Assembly (NCBI RefSeq): GCF_029784135.1
Contig: NC_073746.1
Coordinates: 260,625,598 to 260,689,597 of the forward strand
Source of the DNA: Toxorhynchites rutilus septentrionalis
Lineage: Eukaryota; Arthropoda; Insecta; Diptera; Culicidae
Direction: 5' to 3'
Length of the DNA: 64,000 nucleotides
The notes under the pieces are model-generated. The model saw only the letters and a program-made list of their open reading frames with translations, was not told where the DNA came from and did not search any database. Position numbers and translations under genes: made by a program. Below are positions 1-10,860 of the stretch, in pieces. Numbering within the stretch: the stretch's first letter is position 1; every line of letters begins with the position of its first letter.

Positions 1-772
1 ACAATCTTGGGGTCTGCCGCCTCTATTGAATAATATGTTATATAACTTGCTTTGTGAGAAACATTTGAACTTTTCTCACGGAGATTCGGCAGTAAGTCGG
101 TTCTCTTACATGGGCCTCCCCCAGGGCTCATGTTTAAGCCCCCTTTTGTACAACTTCTACGTAAGCGACATTGACAATTGCCTTACACAAAATTGCAGCC
201 TAAGACAACTTGCAGATGATGGAGTGGTGTCTGTCGTAGGATCAAACGAATCCGACCTGCAAGAACCCTTACAAGATACTTTGAACAATTTTTCAACCTG
301 GGCCATTGGGCTAGGGATCGAATTCTCCACGGAGAAAACAGAGATGGTGGTTTTTTCTAGGAAGCATAAACCAGCAAAACCAAAGCTTCCACTTTTGGGT
401 CAACCGATCACTCATGCTATGTCATTCAAGTATCTTGGGGTCTGGTTCGACTCTAAATGTACTTGGGGGGCCCATGTTAGGTATCTGAGTAAAAAATGTC
501 AACAAAGAATAAACTTTCTCCGTACAATTACCGGCACCTGGTGGGGAGCCCATCCAGAAGATCTTATAATGTTGTATCGAACAACTATTCTCTCAGTGAT
601 GGAGTATGGCAGTTTCTGTTTTCAATCAGCTGCCAAAACACACCTCATTAAACTCGAGCGAATTCAGTATCTTTGTCTCCGTATTGCGTTGGGATGTATG
701 CCCTCAACGCATACCATGAGTTTCGAGGTTTTGGCAGGCGTACTCCCACTAAAAGATCGCTTCAATTTATAA
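1..772 (+). pseudogene. Reverse transcriptase domain, non-LTR, broken
   Basis: Open frame from about 26 to 772. It shows the RT palm motif GLPQGSCLSPLLYNFYVSDI, followed about 40 residues later by the catalytic box LADDG, where most RTs have FADD or YADD. The thumb-like region after it ends at a stop at 770-772. Downstream coding-like sequence continues in another frame (RFLIRCKVMNPL...), so the stop is a frameshift scar and not the natural C-terminus. The N-terminal part of the RT and the endonuclease would lie left of the window. It would have copied element RNA at the target site when intact. Confidence 0.8.
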
Positions 773-1072
773 TCTCTTCGGTTCCTCATCCGGTGTAAGG
801 TTATGAACCCATTGGTGATCGGAAAATTTTGAACAGCTGATCGAGCTAAATTTTCAATCTGGGTTCATGAGTCCATATCATGAATTCATCTCCATGCAGG
901 TTGACCCTTCTTCGTATATTCCCAACCGTGTTTGTTTCCCTGACTACATCAATTCCTCTGTGCATTTTGATCTGTCCATGAAGCAGGATATCCATGGAAC
1001 ATCAGATTATCTTCGATCGAGGATCGTTCCAACGATCTTCGATGCAAAGTATGGGGATATCATAATGATAAT

Positions 1073-1924
1073 ATGTACTTTACTGATGGGTCCTCTATGA
1101 ATGAGTCCACAGGATTTGGAGTGTTCAACGAATTTTTTAGCACCTCACACAGTCTTCAGAATCCTTGCTCAGTGTATATTGCTGAATTGGCAGCGATACA
1201 CTGGGCGCTGGACAGCGTCGCCTCACGACCTGTTGAACACTATTACATTGTAACGGATAGTCTTAGCTCTGTCGAAGCTATCCGTTCAGTGAGGCCGGAA
1301 AAACACTCGCCGTACTTCCTTGAGAGAATACGAAAAATTTTGAGTGCTTTATCCAGACGCTGTTATGTCATTACCTTTGTCTGGGTCCCTTCACATTGCT
1401 CAATTCTGGGTAATGAGAGGGCTGACTCATTAGCAAAGGTAGGTGCAATTGAAGGCGATATTTATCAGCGTCAAATCGCCTTCAATGAATTTTATTCTTT
1501 AGTCCGCAAAAATGCCATAGTTAACTGGCAACGCAAATGGAACGAAGATGAATTGGGCCGGTGGCTCCACTCGATTATCCCTAAGGTTAGCCTCAAACCA
1601 TGGTTCAAAAGTCTGGACTTGAGTCGGGACTTTATTCGCACCTTCTCCCGACTCATGTCCAATCACTGTTCGTTAGATGCGCTACTCTTTCGTATTAATC
1701 TTGCCGACAACAATCTTTGTGTTTGTGGCCAAGGTTACCACGACATCGAGCACGTTGTTTGGTCGTGCGAGCTGTATCTTGTCGCCAGATCGAATTTAGT
1801 AGTCACCCTTCGGGCCCGAGGAAGGCAGCCAATGATGCCGGTGAGAGACGTTTTAGCTCGGTTAGACCTTGATTACATGTCCCAAATATATGTATTCCTT
1901 AAATCTATCGATCTTCGTGTGTGA
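1073..1924 (+). pseudogene. RNase H domain and C-terminus of the same non-LTR element
   Basis: The frame begins with the RNase H signature YFTDGSS. It keeps the other acidic residues in order: AELAAIHWAL, VTDSLSS and GNERADSLAK, the D-E-D-D set with the usual spacing. A Cys/His-containing tail follows (CVCGQGYHDIEHVVWSC), as is common at the C-terminus of I/LOA-type polyproteins. The stop codon is at 1922-1924. The preceding stretch (867-1100) runs in another frame, so a one-base shift separates this domain from the RT linker. Known family role: removal of the RNA strand during target-primed reverse transcription. Confidence 0.85.
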
Positions 1925-2281
1925 TTGTCCTTATACCCTTAGTTTTTCCTTTTCCTTTTCCTTTGTGAGAGATCGGATCCCTTCTTAAGAATGAGATGAA
2001 ATGTAAATACATATTAGATATAAGATAGGTTTAAGAATTGAGTGTGATTGAGAGTGTGAGTGTGATCATTGTCAACATATCCTCATATCCCCTCCTTTTC
2101 CTGAAGAAAATATGTCACCCTTCTAAACTCGAGTCGATCGCGAGTAACCGGTTTCCTATATTATTAACATTAGAATTAAGGAAAAATGTATATATACTAG
2201 TAACAATACAGTAAGGAGTTCGGCTCCTTTAAACCTATGTAACTGAGCCTGTAAAAATAAACGATTTAAATTTAAAAAAAA

Positions 2282-2744
2282 CCATCAATAACTCTACTAC
2301 ACACTTTTTCGGTACGACTCATAGTTTTTGAGATATAAATTATCAAAGATTTCTCTTACTCAAATCGATACGCCCTTTTAAAAAGTTACGCTTGAGTCAA
2401 AAAATTCCCAATTGCTGTGGAAAACTCATATTTCCTCTAACCCAAACGGAATACACACTTTCATTCGAATCAAAAATACTCAGTTTTGTCATTTGTCGAT
2501 TTCATTTGGAATTGCTCATACCATAGAGGACAACGTCATTGCCAGTGTCATAATTGAAGATGTGAATCCGTAGAATTGGATTCAATCAGTGCGTTGCCTC
2601 TCAGTTTTGAAGAGTTTTGAAGTTGTAGTTCAGAGTGATCAGACGCAACGCTTCGCAATGTTTGCCGATATCTGACGAACGATTGGCGAAGCTCGACGAT
2701 CCTGAACTAAAGCATTCTCAGAACAGCCAGGATTCGCTTAAAGT
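2282..2744. other. Intergenic, no recognised feature
   Basis: AT-rich sequence after the poly-A tail of the first element. I see no gene, no terminal repeats and no tRNA-like boxes. Confidence 0.5.
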
Positions 2745-3868
2745 AGTGGATGGACAGGCGTGAGATTCCATCTCAGCACCAGAAGCGATGTCTCGCTCAG
2801 CTAAATCAAGATCACCCTGACATGGAGAGGTTGAAAGCTACGTTTATTGGCCCTACTTGGATAATGATACCGTTGGATACGTTGGACTGCGCATCCTTAG
2901 CCAAATCAGCTCCACTCCACTCCAGTTCCATGACCGCAACATCAAAACCCTGGCAGCGGGTTCACGTGGACTACGCAAAACCAATTTAAGGAGACTATTA
3001 CTCCCTTGCTATAGACGCATTTTGTAAGTGCCCAGAAATTATTAGAACTAGTCGCATAACTTCTACTGCAACGATTGACATTCTCCGGGGCATTTTCGCT
3101 TCCCTTGGAATGCCAGAAATACTGGCTACCTACAAAGGAACACAGTTCACAAGCACCGATTTTTCCAGTTTGGCATCGAATAACATACGACAGCTCCGTT
3201 CCATCCTCTAGCAAATCTGAAAGCGTAGAGTTTTGTTGACATATTCAAACGGACCATAAAGAAAATTCTAGAGGGAAGATACATATTATATGCTTCGCTC
3301 CAATCTAAATCAACTGCGTAGCCGAACCGTAAACCCACTGTCGACGAAACGGCCAGATTCGCTTCCAGAGCCGTCACTACCACTGAACGTGTTGCTGGAA
3401 GCATGGCATCTGAAAAAAAAAACAGTAAACCCAACACCTGAAACATAAATCGGCAGCATGTTTCAACACAGCATTCATGTTCTGCAACGGGACTGTCGAA
3501 ATGCGAACGAACGCTACAAAAGCTACCAGCGGAGCGCGTTTCCTCGACTCCGCAGAACTTGATTCCAATGGAGGCGACATGTAATGGTCCTGCTCCTTTG
3601 TCCTCATCGTCAACATCATCAACGAAATACAACGACTATGGACCGGCGATTGAGACTCAACCGATGGTACCTCTTTCTCGGCGGTCTTCGAGGATCTGAA
3701 GACCCCAGTGGTTTGACCCGTACCATCCCTATTGAAGAGGGAGATTTTGTAGACAACAGATCGACTGGCAACTATGCTGAGAACCTTTGGCTCGACCTGA
3801 CAGTGCTAGCTGTGAGCGTCACGATCTCAACAAGAGAAATGACAAAGGATCATCCATTAGCGACTTGA
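2745..3868 (+). mobile_element. Ty3/gypsy pol remnant (integrase region)
   Basis: Reading across several frames gives a degraded Ty3/gypsy integrase: the zinc-binding part (HPDMERLKA), PWQRVHVDYAKPI with the first catalytic Asp, then DAFCKCPEI and LRGIFASLGMPEILATYKGTQFTS. The second catalytic Asp of the usual SDNGTQF motif is replaced by Tyr. The region that should hold the catalytic Glu (after a HPLANLKA-like stretch near 3200) is interrupted by a stop. C-terminal integrase-like sequence runs on to about 3868 with more frameshifts. No LTRs were found on either side. Dead copy. Confidence 0.7.
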
Positions 3869-3869
3869 C

Positions 3870-4600
3870 AGTTTTGTGTCTTCGTGTGAACGAACCCTAA
3901 AAATATTTTAATGATCTGTCTATGTCAAAACGTTAGTCAAAATCAACATTTTCATCATGGTGAAGTATACGAACGAGCGACGCTAAATATTTATTCAAAA
4001 TCACTAGCGCGAAATGTGGAGTCGATGGTTGCAATTAAAATTTTGTAGGTCTGATAGATTTTGTGTGAGAAACTACTCGAAATTTTGAGTTTTTTCCACT
4101 TTTTTTTCGAAGAATCTTACTTTAAAAACGATAACATCTACAAAACGTTGGTTGAAGAATGAAATGTAGAGAATTATTCATGTTTTCATTGGAAAATATC
4201 AAGCAATTTTGAAGATGGGTACTTTTACAGGTAGAAACATTTTTCGAACATCAACTTCTTTATGTTCTTCTTGGAAAAATTACTATTGATGTTCAATTTG
4301 TAACATTTGTATGAAAAATTTAAACAATTTTCTACATTTTATCCTTTGACCCAAATTTCGTAGGTATTTTAGTTTTTGAGTCATATTTTTTTTCCTTATA
4401 AAAAAAATGAAGAAATTTGTTTTGCCATTTTTAAAAAGTAGTCTAATTCTTCTTTGAATATTTCAAGTATGCAAAGTTGCTTAGAAGACCTAAGCGCTTA
4501 TACCCACAACGTTTCGCTGCTATCTGAGATGGTGCTGCCAACGGCCAGTCGAGTTGGCATGAAATTCGTCCATTACATTTTCTACCAACGTATTCACACT
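3870..4600. other. Intergenic, AT-rich, no recognised gene
   Basis: This interval lies 3' of pasha exon 3 on the pasha strand and was searched by eye for a C-terminal pasha exon; none was recognised. It is AT-rich with homopolymer runs. Confidence 0.45.
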
Positions 4601-4630
4601 AAACATTCACACAAGAACAAAACGGCTTAC

Positions 4631-6520
4631 CTGTAGAATTGCCTGCGACGCTCGCTGTTTTCCATCCCGCTTGTTTTTGCACACCACGGTCGCCGTGTGT
4701 TTCCCCACCGTCATGGTGAACTCATTTTTCCGATGCTTTCCGGCCTTAACGTCGTACTGAATCTGGACGTCGCCGAGTCCAAAATTTCGCTGCAGACACG
4801 TTTGTAGGATGGTATGCGGGGATGGCTCGGTTGTTTTGGCACAGAATTCTGCCACCCTTGGGTCTTCGATTTTGATCTCATCGAATACCGATAAATTCCG
4901 TGCTTCAGTCTGTGTCTCCGTAGAACCGTTTTGATCCTTCTTGGCATCCTTGCTGGTGATCTTATCTTTCATATCGGGGATCAAAATTTCGAGCGTCTCT
5001 CTCGCTGCCTCGCTTTTGGCTTGCTTTTTACTCGTTCCATACCCTGTCCCATACTTGAGATCATTGATAGATACGGTAGCGGAATATGGGGTGGCCGCAT
5101 TCTCAAGCTCTTTAAATTCATAACTCGGTTGCTTCCTCAGTGCATGCTGGACATACTCATGGAGAATGCAAACGTAACTTTTCCCGTTCGGATTCATAAT
5201 CCATTCTTTTTTCGGGCGCGTATGACCATTGCCTTTATCGCCTTCATTGTGCAATACCGGAAATGTTATCAGTTTCGTTCCGTCCGGCAGCGTTGGACGC
5301 TGTAAATTCTTCATATGCTTCCTGTGTTTCGTTAACTTCCTTCGCGCAGCCCACGATTTGAAGCGCATAACACGGATTGTTTTGAACTTAAAAAGCTTTT
5401 TACAATACTCTTGGAATGCATCGGCTGTGAGCGATTGAGCCTTCAAATTTTCATTGACAGTTTCGATTCTGGCAGTTACTTTCAACGGAAGCATCTTAGC
5501 ATTGGCTTGTGCTTCAGAGGGTGTTATGGCACTTGCAATCAATTTGCTGAGCTGTGGATTATGCATCTGCTTTTGCAGCTTCTGTGCGTTTTGATTATTG
5601 GCACTTTCTTCGCCTTTGGCTTCCTCGGCTGCCGCAGCATTAGCCTCAATTTCTTTACGAATTTCGTCTTCTTTCTCCAAAGCCTTACGGTAGTTCATAC
5701 AAGGTATAGCGCTGAGTGGAATTTCGTGTTTCTAATAAAGTATAGTAAATATTACGTAAAAGATAAAGAAAACTAAAACTTGAATATTGATACCCACCCG
5801 CACACTTCCCGGACCCAAAAAATATGGTCTTGACGCAGTGCAAACTCTCGAAGCGGTGTGCAGAAATATCGGCATTCCACTGATATGAGTAGCTTGGACC
5901 CATCCTTCCGGGAGAACCTCAAAGTGATTGCGTCCCTTTTCCTCCAAAACCTCTTTGAAACGTTCCTCGTATGCTTTTGTTTTCGGACCACTTTCTCTCA
6001 TTCCCTCTGGAAGTCCCTCATCGAGCAAATTCTCAAGCTCGTCATAGTCGAGTTCCGACCCCTCGGAGCTATTGTCGTTGCCATCATCATCTGCATTTCC
6101 TTCAATTGGAAAACAAAAAAAGCATGTGATAATCTTTCAACAATAAAATTGAATAACATTTTGCTTGCCTCCGTTCTCTTCATCCGACATGTCTCCCTGG
6201 ACTTCATCGAGCACCTGAAACTGCCGCAAATTATTGTTCATAGCTTCCCGCAGGGTAGGAATTCCTTTCGGACAGTCGTCATCTGCATCATTCCGGTCTG
6301 GCTCCTCGTCCGCGCTATTACCACCCTCATCATAATTATCATCGCAGAAATTGTTCATCTTCATTCGTTTAGCGAAAGGACACATTTGTTCAACCGAACG
6401 CCTGCGCATCACGGATTGAGAACATTCGCTTTCCGATTGATCACTCATTGCGGGTGGCGGGGGAGGTTGTAAACACATTTGCCCGTCAGAGGAAGGCGGT
6501 TTCGGAATAGGAGGATCCAT
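4631..6520 (-). CDS. pasha: Pasha / DGCR8, microprocessor RNA-binding subunit (3' partial)
   Basis: Partner of the RNase III enzyme Drosha in nuclear pri-miRNA processing. Exons (-): 6520-6169, 6099-5798 and 5731-4631, giving 585 in-frame codons. Exon 1 is acidic and low complexity. Exon 2 carries the WW-like core LPEGWVQATHISGMPIFLH and RPYFLGPGSVR. Exon 3 opens with KHEIPLSAIPCMNYRKA, which keeps the Ile-Pro-Cys heme-binding motif of DGCR8. Two double-stranded RNA-binding domains follow, one around GTSKKQAKSEAA and one around KNKRDGKQRASQAILQ. Exon 3 ends at a good donor (CAG|GTAAGC), so a final exon with the Drosha-binding tail should follow, but I do not see it. I prefer the start at 6520 (MDPPIPKPP) over an in-frame ATG at 6568. 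Intron 1 uses a GC donor. Confidence 0.92.
6100..6168 (-). other. GC-AG intron 1 of pasha
   Basis: The donor reads GGAG|GCAAGC and the acceptor TTGAAG|GAAATG. Only this junction joins the acidic exon 1 frame to the exon 2 frame (DDDGNDNSSEGSELDY). A GT at about 6157 would put exon 2 out of frame. Length 69 bp. Confidence 0.7.
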
Positions 6521-6639
6521 TTTCCCGATTGTTACTTGATTTCTCACCCCACCAGATCGGAATATCACTAAATCTAACTAAATAAACGCTTTTGCTTTTT
6601 TTGTTGCCTTCAATTTTCTACCAGGCCGTCCAATGTTGA

Positions 6640-6909
6640 TCAAACCCAATTTTGCATTTTGGCTGCTATCTCGCCAGAGAGTTTAAGTGCGCGAATAGCA
6701 AAATAATAACTGAGTAGGATCACATAGGCAAGAGGTAGAAAATCTTGAATTGTTCCTTCGTAGCTCAGAGACTTTGGGCTATCAGCATTTGCTCGAACAC
6801 TCCAGGATTGTTTTTTGCTGACTTGTATCATGTAGAAACTAAAGCCCAGCGTTCTTGGCACATAATAGCAAGCAAGAACACACAAGCCAGATAGTTTCTA
6901 ACTATGATG
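6640..6909 (-). CDS. Small unrecognised ORF with two hydrophobic segments
   Basis: Not recognised. The frame runs from a possible splice acceptor (ATAGTTAG| near 6907) to a stop at 6640-6642, about 120 bp upstream of the pasha start on the same strand. The residue mix looks coding. A first hydrophobic stretch (LSGLCVLACYYVPRTLGFSF) is followed by a polar loop (SKKQSWSVRANADSPKSLSY). A second hydrophobic stretch (FLPLAYVILLSYYFAIRAL) is followed by a short polar end. There is no ATG at the start of the open stretch, only one internal ATG, so either an upstream exon exists or this is a remnant. It could be the last exon of a small membrane protein gene upstream of pasha. The hAT-like element starts only about 120 bp further up and may have separated the 5' part. 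Confidence 0.35.
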
Positions 6910-7564
6910 TTTTACTATTTTAAGTATTTTAAATGCAAATTCACTAGATTTTCAAACAGCCGAACGAAAAACACGCACAATATCTGACCAAAGTTTGACG
7001 TTTCTCTCGTATGCGCAGCATGTTGCAGCCAGGGATGCCAGGTATTTTTTTTTGAGTATCATCACACGGCACGAAAGAGTATGTTAACATCTAGGTAGTG
7101 CGGACTGAATCAAAACGGCTGTCAAAAAAGATCCAATTGAAATGTCAAAAGAGATCCAACGATCAGGAGTGTTATTTTTCTTATGATAATCAACACTATA
7201 AAAAAGGTATTGTTATCAAATGCAAAAATAATTAAACTTATAAAATGAACGAACTTCATTTTTCCGTCAATTGTTTAATTGGCCATTGCATCTCTGAAAG
7301 AGAATCTCATATTGCAAGGTATCAGAACTTGACCGAATATCAACAAACTACAAATAACGCTTAGTTCACTCCAACATGCTCCGCCAACGGATTGGATGAT
7401 AGTTTTTGCTGTACAAGGACAGCACACCAGTTCGATTAAAGACAGAGTGTACGCAACAGCAGCAAATTTGAAGCAGAATTTAAGAAGAAATTTAAGTGCT
7501 TGTATAATTTCATGTATATTTCTATAGTATTAAGTAAAATACAATGTACATAGTTATAGTAGTT

Positions 7565-8020
7565 TAAGTGTGTGTTGTATTTTGTCTCCGATGAAACGAG
7601 TCCCTCAATCTGCTACAGTGATGTGAATTTCCATGCGAATGGAAAATCCCCGCTGCATCACTGCAATGAAGGCAGTCTGCATCGCGCCCACGGGGGGATT
7701 TTGGGTTCTCACGTTGGGCAATCCGCATAAAGGCTGCTTTGGTATCTCGCAGCGGGATTAAGTAGCAGTTTTCACAGTCCACTGCATTAAGACGCTATCA
7801 AAATAATCTTGAAAATGTGTATGAAAGGTTTGCTACACTTTTGGTTTCCAATAATTCAAACATCGTACTTACTCCACTGATACGCGAATCCTTATTCGGA
7901 ACTAGTTTGTCGTCTCCGCAAAAATCAACCCAGTGCGTCTGTAAATACGTTTCCGAAGCTATAAGAGCTAACGCGAACATTTTCACTCGTATTCGGGCAG
8001 CCTTTCACTGAGCAACGCAT
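7565..8020 (-). pseudogene. THAP-like zinc-finger fragment and linked coding-like exon
   Basis: Reading down from the ATG at 8020 gives MRCSVKGCPNTSENVRVSS, which resembles a THAP start (C-x4-C here). After a one-base shift comes WVDFCGDDKLVPNKDSRISG, which resembles the W...C...L.P...S.IC part of a THAP domain, but the expected C-x2-H ligands are absent. The stretch ends at a consensus donor (GTAAGTACG near 7872). A coding-like segment (CENCYLIPLRDTKAAFMRIA) begins after an acceptor near 7798 and ends at a stop near 7565. THAP domains bind DNA in P-type transposases and host proteins. The resemblance is by eye only. Confidence 0.35.
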
Positions 8021-8350
8021 TTTTAATGTCCACTTTCCCTGATATAATTTTTCTCCGAACGAAATAAAAACAAACGAAGTCACAGTCACGTAAATGTTTA
8101 CTCCTGTGATTTGAAAACATTCGATGAAAAGTGGAAAGAAGAGTTGCCAGATGATTTTTAAAAAAAGGCTGTAAACATATGAGAAAGTCTGTTAAAAATG
8201 TGGAAATGTCTGTAAAAGCGTGCGAATCTGTAGAAATCTCTTTTAATGTTAATTTTTCCAGATTCATTGATACTTTGTACATCGCGATGCACGCTAGATT
8301 GTCTTTTGTATATTATTGTATATTTTGTATATGTACATCTTTTATATATA

Positions 8351-8857
8351 CAGCCATTCCATGCCAAACCGATATAGTGGTTCTCAGATTTCAATGAAAA
8401 GTGGTAGTTTTGTTCTTTATTGCAAAACATTAAACCCTTTTTTTTCGTTAGGGTGACCATTTCCATTTTAGGGTGGTCCGAAAAATCATTTTTCCCCAGT
8501 TTTACCCAAAACTGACTTTTTTCAAAAAATCATAACTTTTGAATCATTGAACCGATTTAGATTATCGACATATCTAATTGAAGCCAATGAGCTAGCTTTT
8601 CATTAAAATATAATATATTGAAATTGTAAGGAAAAAAAGGATTTTGTTTTTGTACTTATCGATTGTATTTTTTTATTATTTTGAACTAGAGGGCGCTATA
8701 TTTTTTTTATACTTTTCTTGAAAGCTTGTTATACATAACATATCTCGATTTCAGAGATGCTTTTTTTCGTTATTGAGATATGATTTTTTAAAGTTAACCG
8801 GTGGTCCGAAAAATCATTTTTCCTCTTGAGAACCACTTTATTGGCATGAAATGGCTG
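8351..8857. repeat. Foldback/MITE-like element, CAGCCATTCCATGCC ends
   Basis: The left end CAGCCATTCCATGCCAAACC.. and the complement of the right end (..GGCATGAAATGGCTG) match, and the inverted match continues through GTGGTTCTCA. Interior motifs such as GGGTGGTCCGAAAAATCATTTTT recur in both orientations. A related sequence starts at 61482. Confidence 0.6.
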
Positions 8858-8860
8858 ACA

Positions 8861-9078
8861 GACCTGTAATGCGACACGTTTAATTGGGCATTTTTACCTT
8901 TAATTGGACGTTTTTGTAAACATCAAGTTCGGGGCCTAAATTATGGTCCCAAATTGAAAGTCCCAACCAGGCGTCGACACTGTATCACTCTCATCGCCAA
9001 TGTCTAATTACAAGTCAAAATAGCCTCCAATGCGACACTGAGTGGTGCCTCGGCATGTCGCATTAAATGTGAATAACT
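8861..9078 (+). repeat. MITE copy, AATGCGACA family
   Basis: The sequence from CCTGTAATGCGACACG to GGCATGTCGCATTAAATG is repeated in inverse orientation at 11203-11461. The right end (CATTTAATGCGACAT on the complement) resembles the end of the other copy, giving terminal inverted repeats of the form CAGTnATTnACnTTTAATnCGACA, with TA next to the right end. This copy lacks the outermost left terminus. Confidence 0.6.
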
Positions 9079-9091
9079 GTATATACACATA

Positions 9092-9130
9092 CTAGCTCAC
9101 CCAGCGAACTTCGTCCCGGGTCAGCTAGTA
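9092..9130. repeat. Palindrome ending in CTAG, possible Helitron 3' end
   Basis: CTAGCTCACCC ... GGGTCAGCTAG flanks a 15-bp loop and ends in CTAG. Helitrons end in CTRR after a short hairpin, and the clear Helitron terminus at 61472 shares GGTCAGCTAG. The match is short. Confidence 0.35.
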
Positions 9131-9164
9131 AATGTAGTATATGTCATATCATTATTGTTTTGAT

Positions 9165-9655
9165 ATGAATTCTATAGAACGAATTTCGAAACTTTTCCTC
9201 ATCATAACATTGTTCTGTGGGCAGAATACCACAAATACAATAAAATGAAGACAGCTCAAAAAGGACCTTTCCTTCATCGGATTTGCGGATAAGCAACACA
9301 TTTAGCCTTCTATTTTTATTCATATAGATAGATAAAAGATATAGGAATGCGTTGTATTGCCTGAAAATCCAGTTCCACTTTCGAACAAAGATCACCTTCG
9401 CTAGCGCAAATATTGAATGGACTAAACGCGCTTATCATGATGTAATTTTCGGTCATATGAGAATTCATTTTTCCGAATTTTCCTACATTCCTTCTGAGTT
9501 TTCCGGAAACTTTCCGATTTTGCTCTCCACTATATTGATCTACGGGAAGAGACGAATACAACAAAATAAAGAAGTCTAAAATCGGATCATCCCTTCTTCG
9601 AGGCTTGCTTACGAACAGATTTGGCCTTTCATTTTCATTTATATAGATAGATATA
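9165..9655. repeat. Two diverged direct repeats with GATA-rich 3' ends
   Basis: Segments of about 170-195 bp at 9165-9334 and 9460-9655 align with many differences. Both start GAATTC and both end in TTTAT(A)TAGATAGATA. No coding sequence is seen. Confidence 0.45.
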
Positions 9656-10534
9656 GGCTAACAGTGCGAGGTTGAAGGGATGCTCAAGGACTGGGATAAA
9701 ACTCCGTGGGTTTCCATTTTCGCTCGGCTGTAGTCAATCTTAATATTACTCAAAAATGTGTGCTCCGCCGCAGTGCTACCCCTGTACGGAGTACTGCGCC
9801 GAAAAGTATGCACATCGCGCTGGTGTGATCGAAGAGCAGTATGAATTTCATGTCGTCTAAAGACGACGCTCGTACACACAGCTCGTCACGTGGTTGTCGT
9901 CAATAGACGACGCCCGTAACGAAAGGGTTAAGGCTTTGAGAATCAACTCACTGTCGTTTGCTCAAAGGATACCCCTCTAGGAGAGTCATTTTTTAGGAAA
10001 TTAGCGACGCACATGTTGCACCGTACGTTTGCTAAAAAATGATTCGCTTGGCGGCGGCAGCGCTAATTCGGTTTACTTGGTTTGTCGTCGGCTGTTCTTG
10101 ATATTCTCGGTAAATTACAATCTGTTAAGTTTTACCAATCTCATCGATAGTTCTCATAAGTTCTCGACTCTGTTCCCTCACTGTCATGAAATTTTGAAGT
10201 ATAGTATAGATACATTTAATGCAATTTTTCATTCATCGTGAAGAATCGTAGTGTCTGTTTCGCCTGCAATGATTTCAGGGCAAATGAAATAATGAAAAAC
10301 ACTGACGTATACAATTTATTGTTACCAAACAAAACACCAACAGAATGCAAAAGATACTGAAGTACTGTCATCGGCCACTGAGCGATACTATGCTCACGAC
10401 ATCACTGCAATGCGACCTATTTTGCGCACGTAATCACTGTGGTGATACCGGCAGTTAGGCTCTAGTTTGCGCACATAACGACTGTGGTTACGCCGGGCGA
10501 CAAAGTGTTTATGAATTACTCAAAAAATAGGTCT

Positions 10535-10860
10535 AACGTCATGTGTATTCATATAAACTAAATATAAAAACTTTTTATGTATTAAAACTATGGGTAAATG
10601 TAATACGATGAGTCAAATATCTTTGATGTGATAAATAGAGTCTCTCATTTTTCAAAAACCTGTGAAATATTGTTGTATCCAAAAAGTCTGCAACAAAAAT
10701 AAAAAGTATTTTACAGATATGTCTGTAAATTTACTAACATATCTATTAATCTGGCATCTCTGGTGGTCTGAGAATTTATTGCAAGAAATCGCTTGAAAAA
10801 ATCCATAAATTTGCTTGAAAATGAAGTGGATTGAGTCCGCACCACTTAGGTTAACATATT
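10535..10860 (+). repeat. Dispersed repeat, copy 1 (other copy at 63057-63376)
   Basis: About 320 bp, nearly identical to 63057-63376 from CTAACGTCATGTGTATT to GAGTCCGCACCACTTA. It includes CTGGCATCTCTG, which looks like an internal hAT-type end. Confidence 0.75.

Larger units (their letters stand above)
1..2281 (+). mobile_element. 3' half of a LOA/Lian-like non-LTR retrotransposon
   Basis: A reverse transcriptase remnant is followed by an RNase H domain, a 3' UTR and an A-rich tail at about 2260-2281, the order expected for the 3' end of a non-LTR element. The RT has a LADDG form of the catalytic box, and LOA/Lian-type mosquito elements combine that with a C-terminal RNase H; the clade is inferred from these two traits. 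The left end lies outside the window. The reading frame is broken at least twice (near 770-860 and near 1070-1100), so this copy is dead. The 3' UTR contains a short TTTCC-type repeat at about 1946-1962. Confidence 0.85.

Noticed and set aside
4454..4636. C-terminal pasha exon
   Set aside because: Neither strand gives the expected conserved tail, and the minus-strand frames have early stops.
4711..5705. Several overlapping plus-strand frames opposite pasha
   Set aside because: Shadows of pasha exon 3; none shows a domain, whereas the minus strand has two dsRBDs.
7320..7345. Copia-type primer-binding site (GGTATCAGAACTTG)
   Set aside because: No LTR ends or copia coding sequence nearby; a chance partial match.
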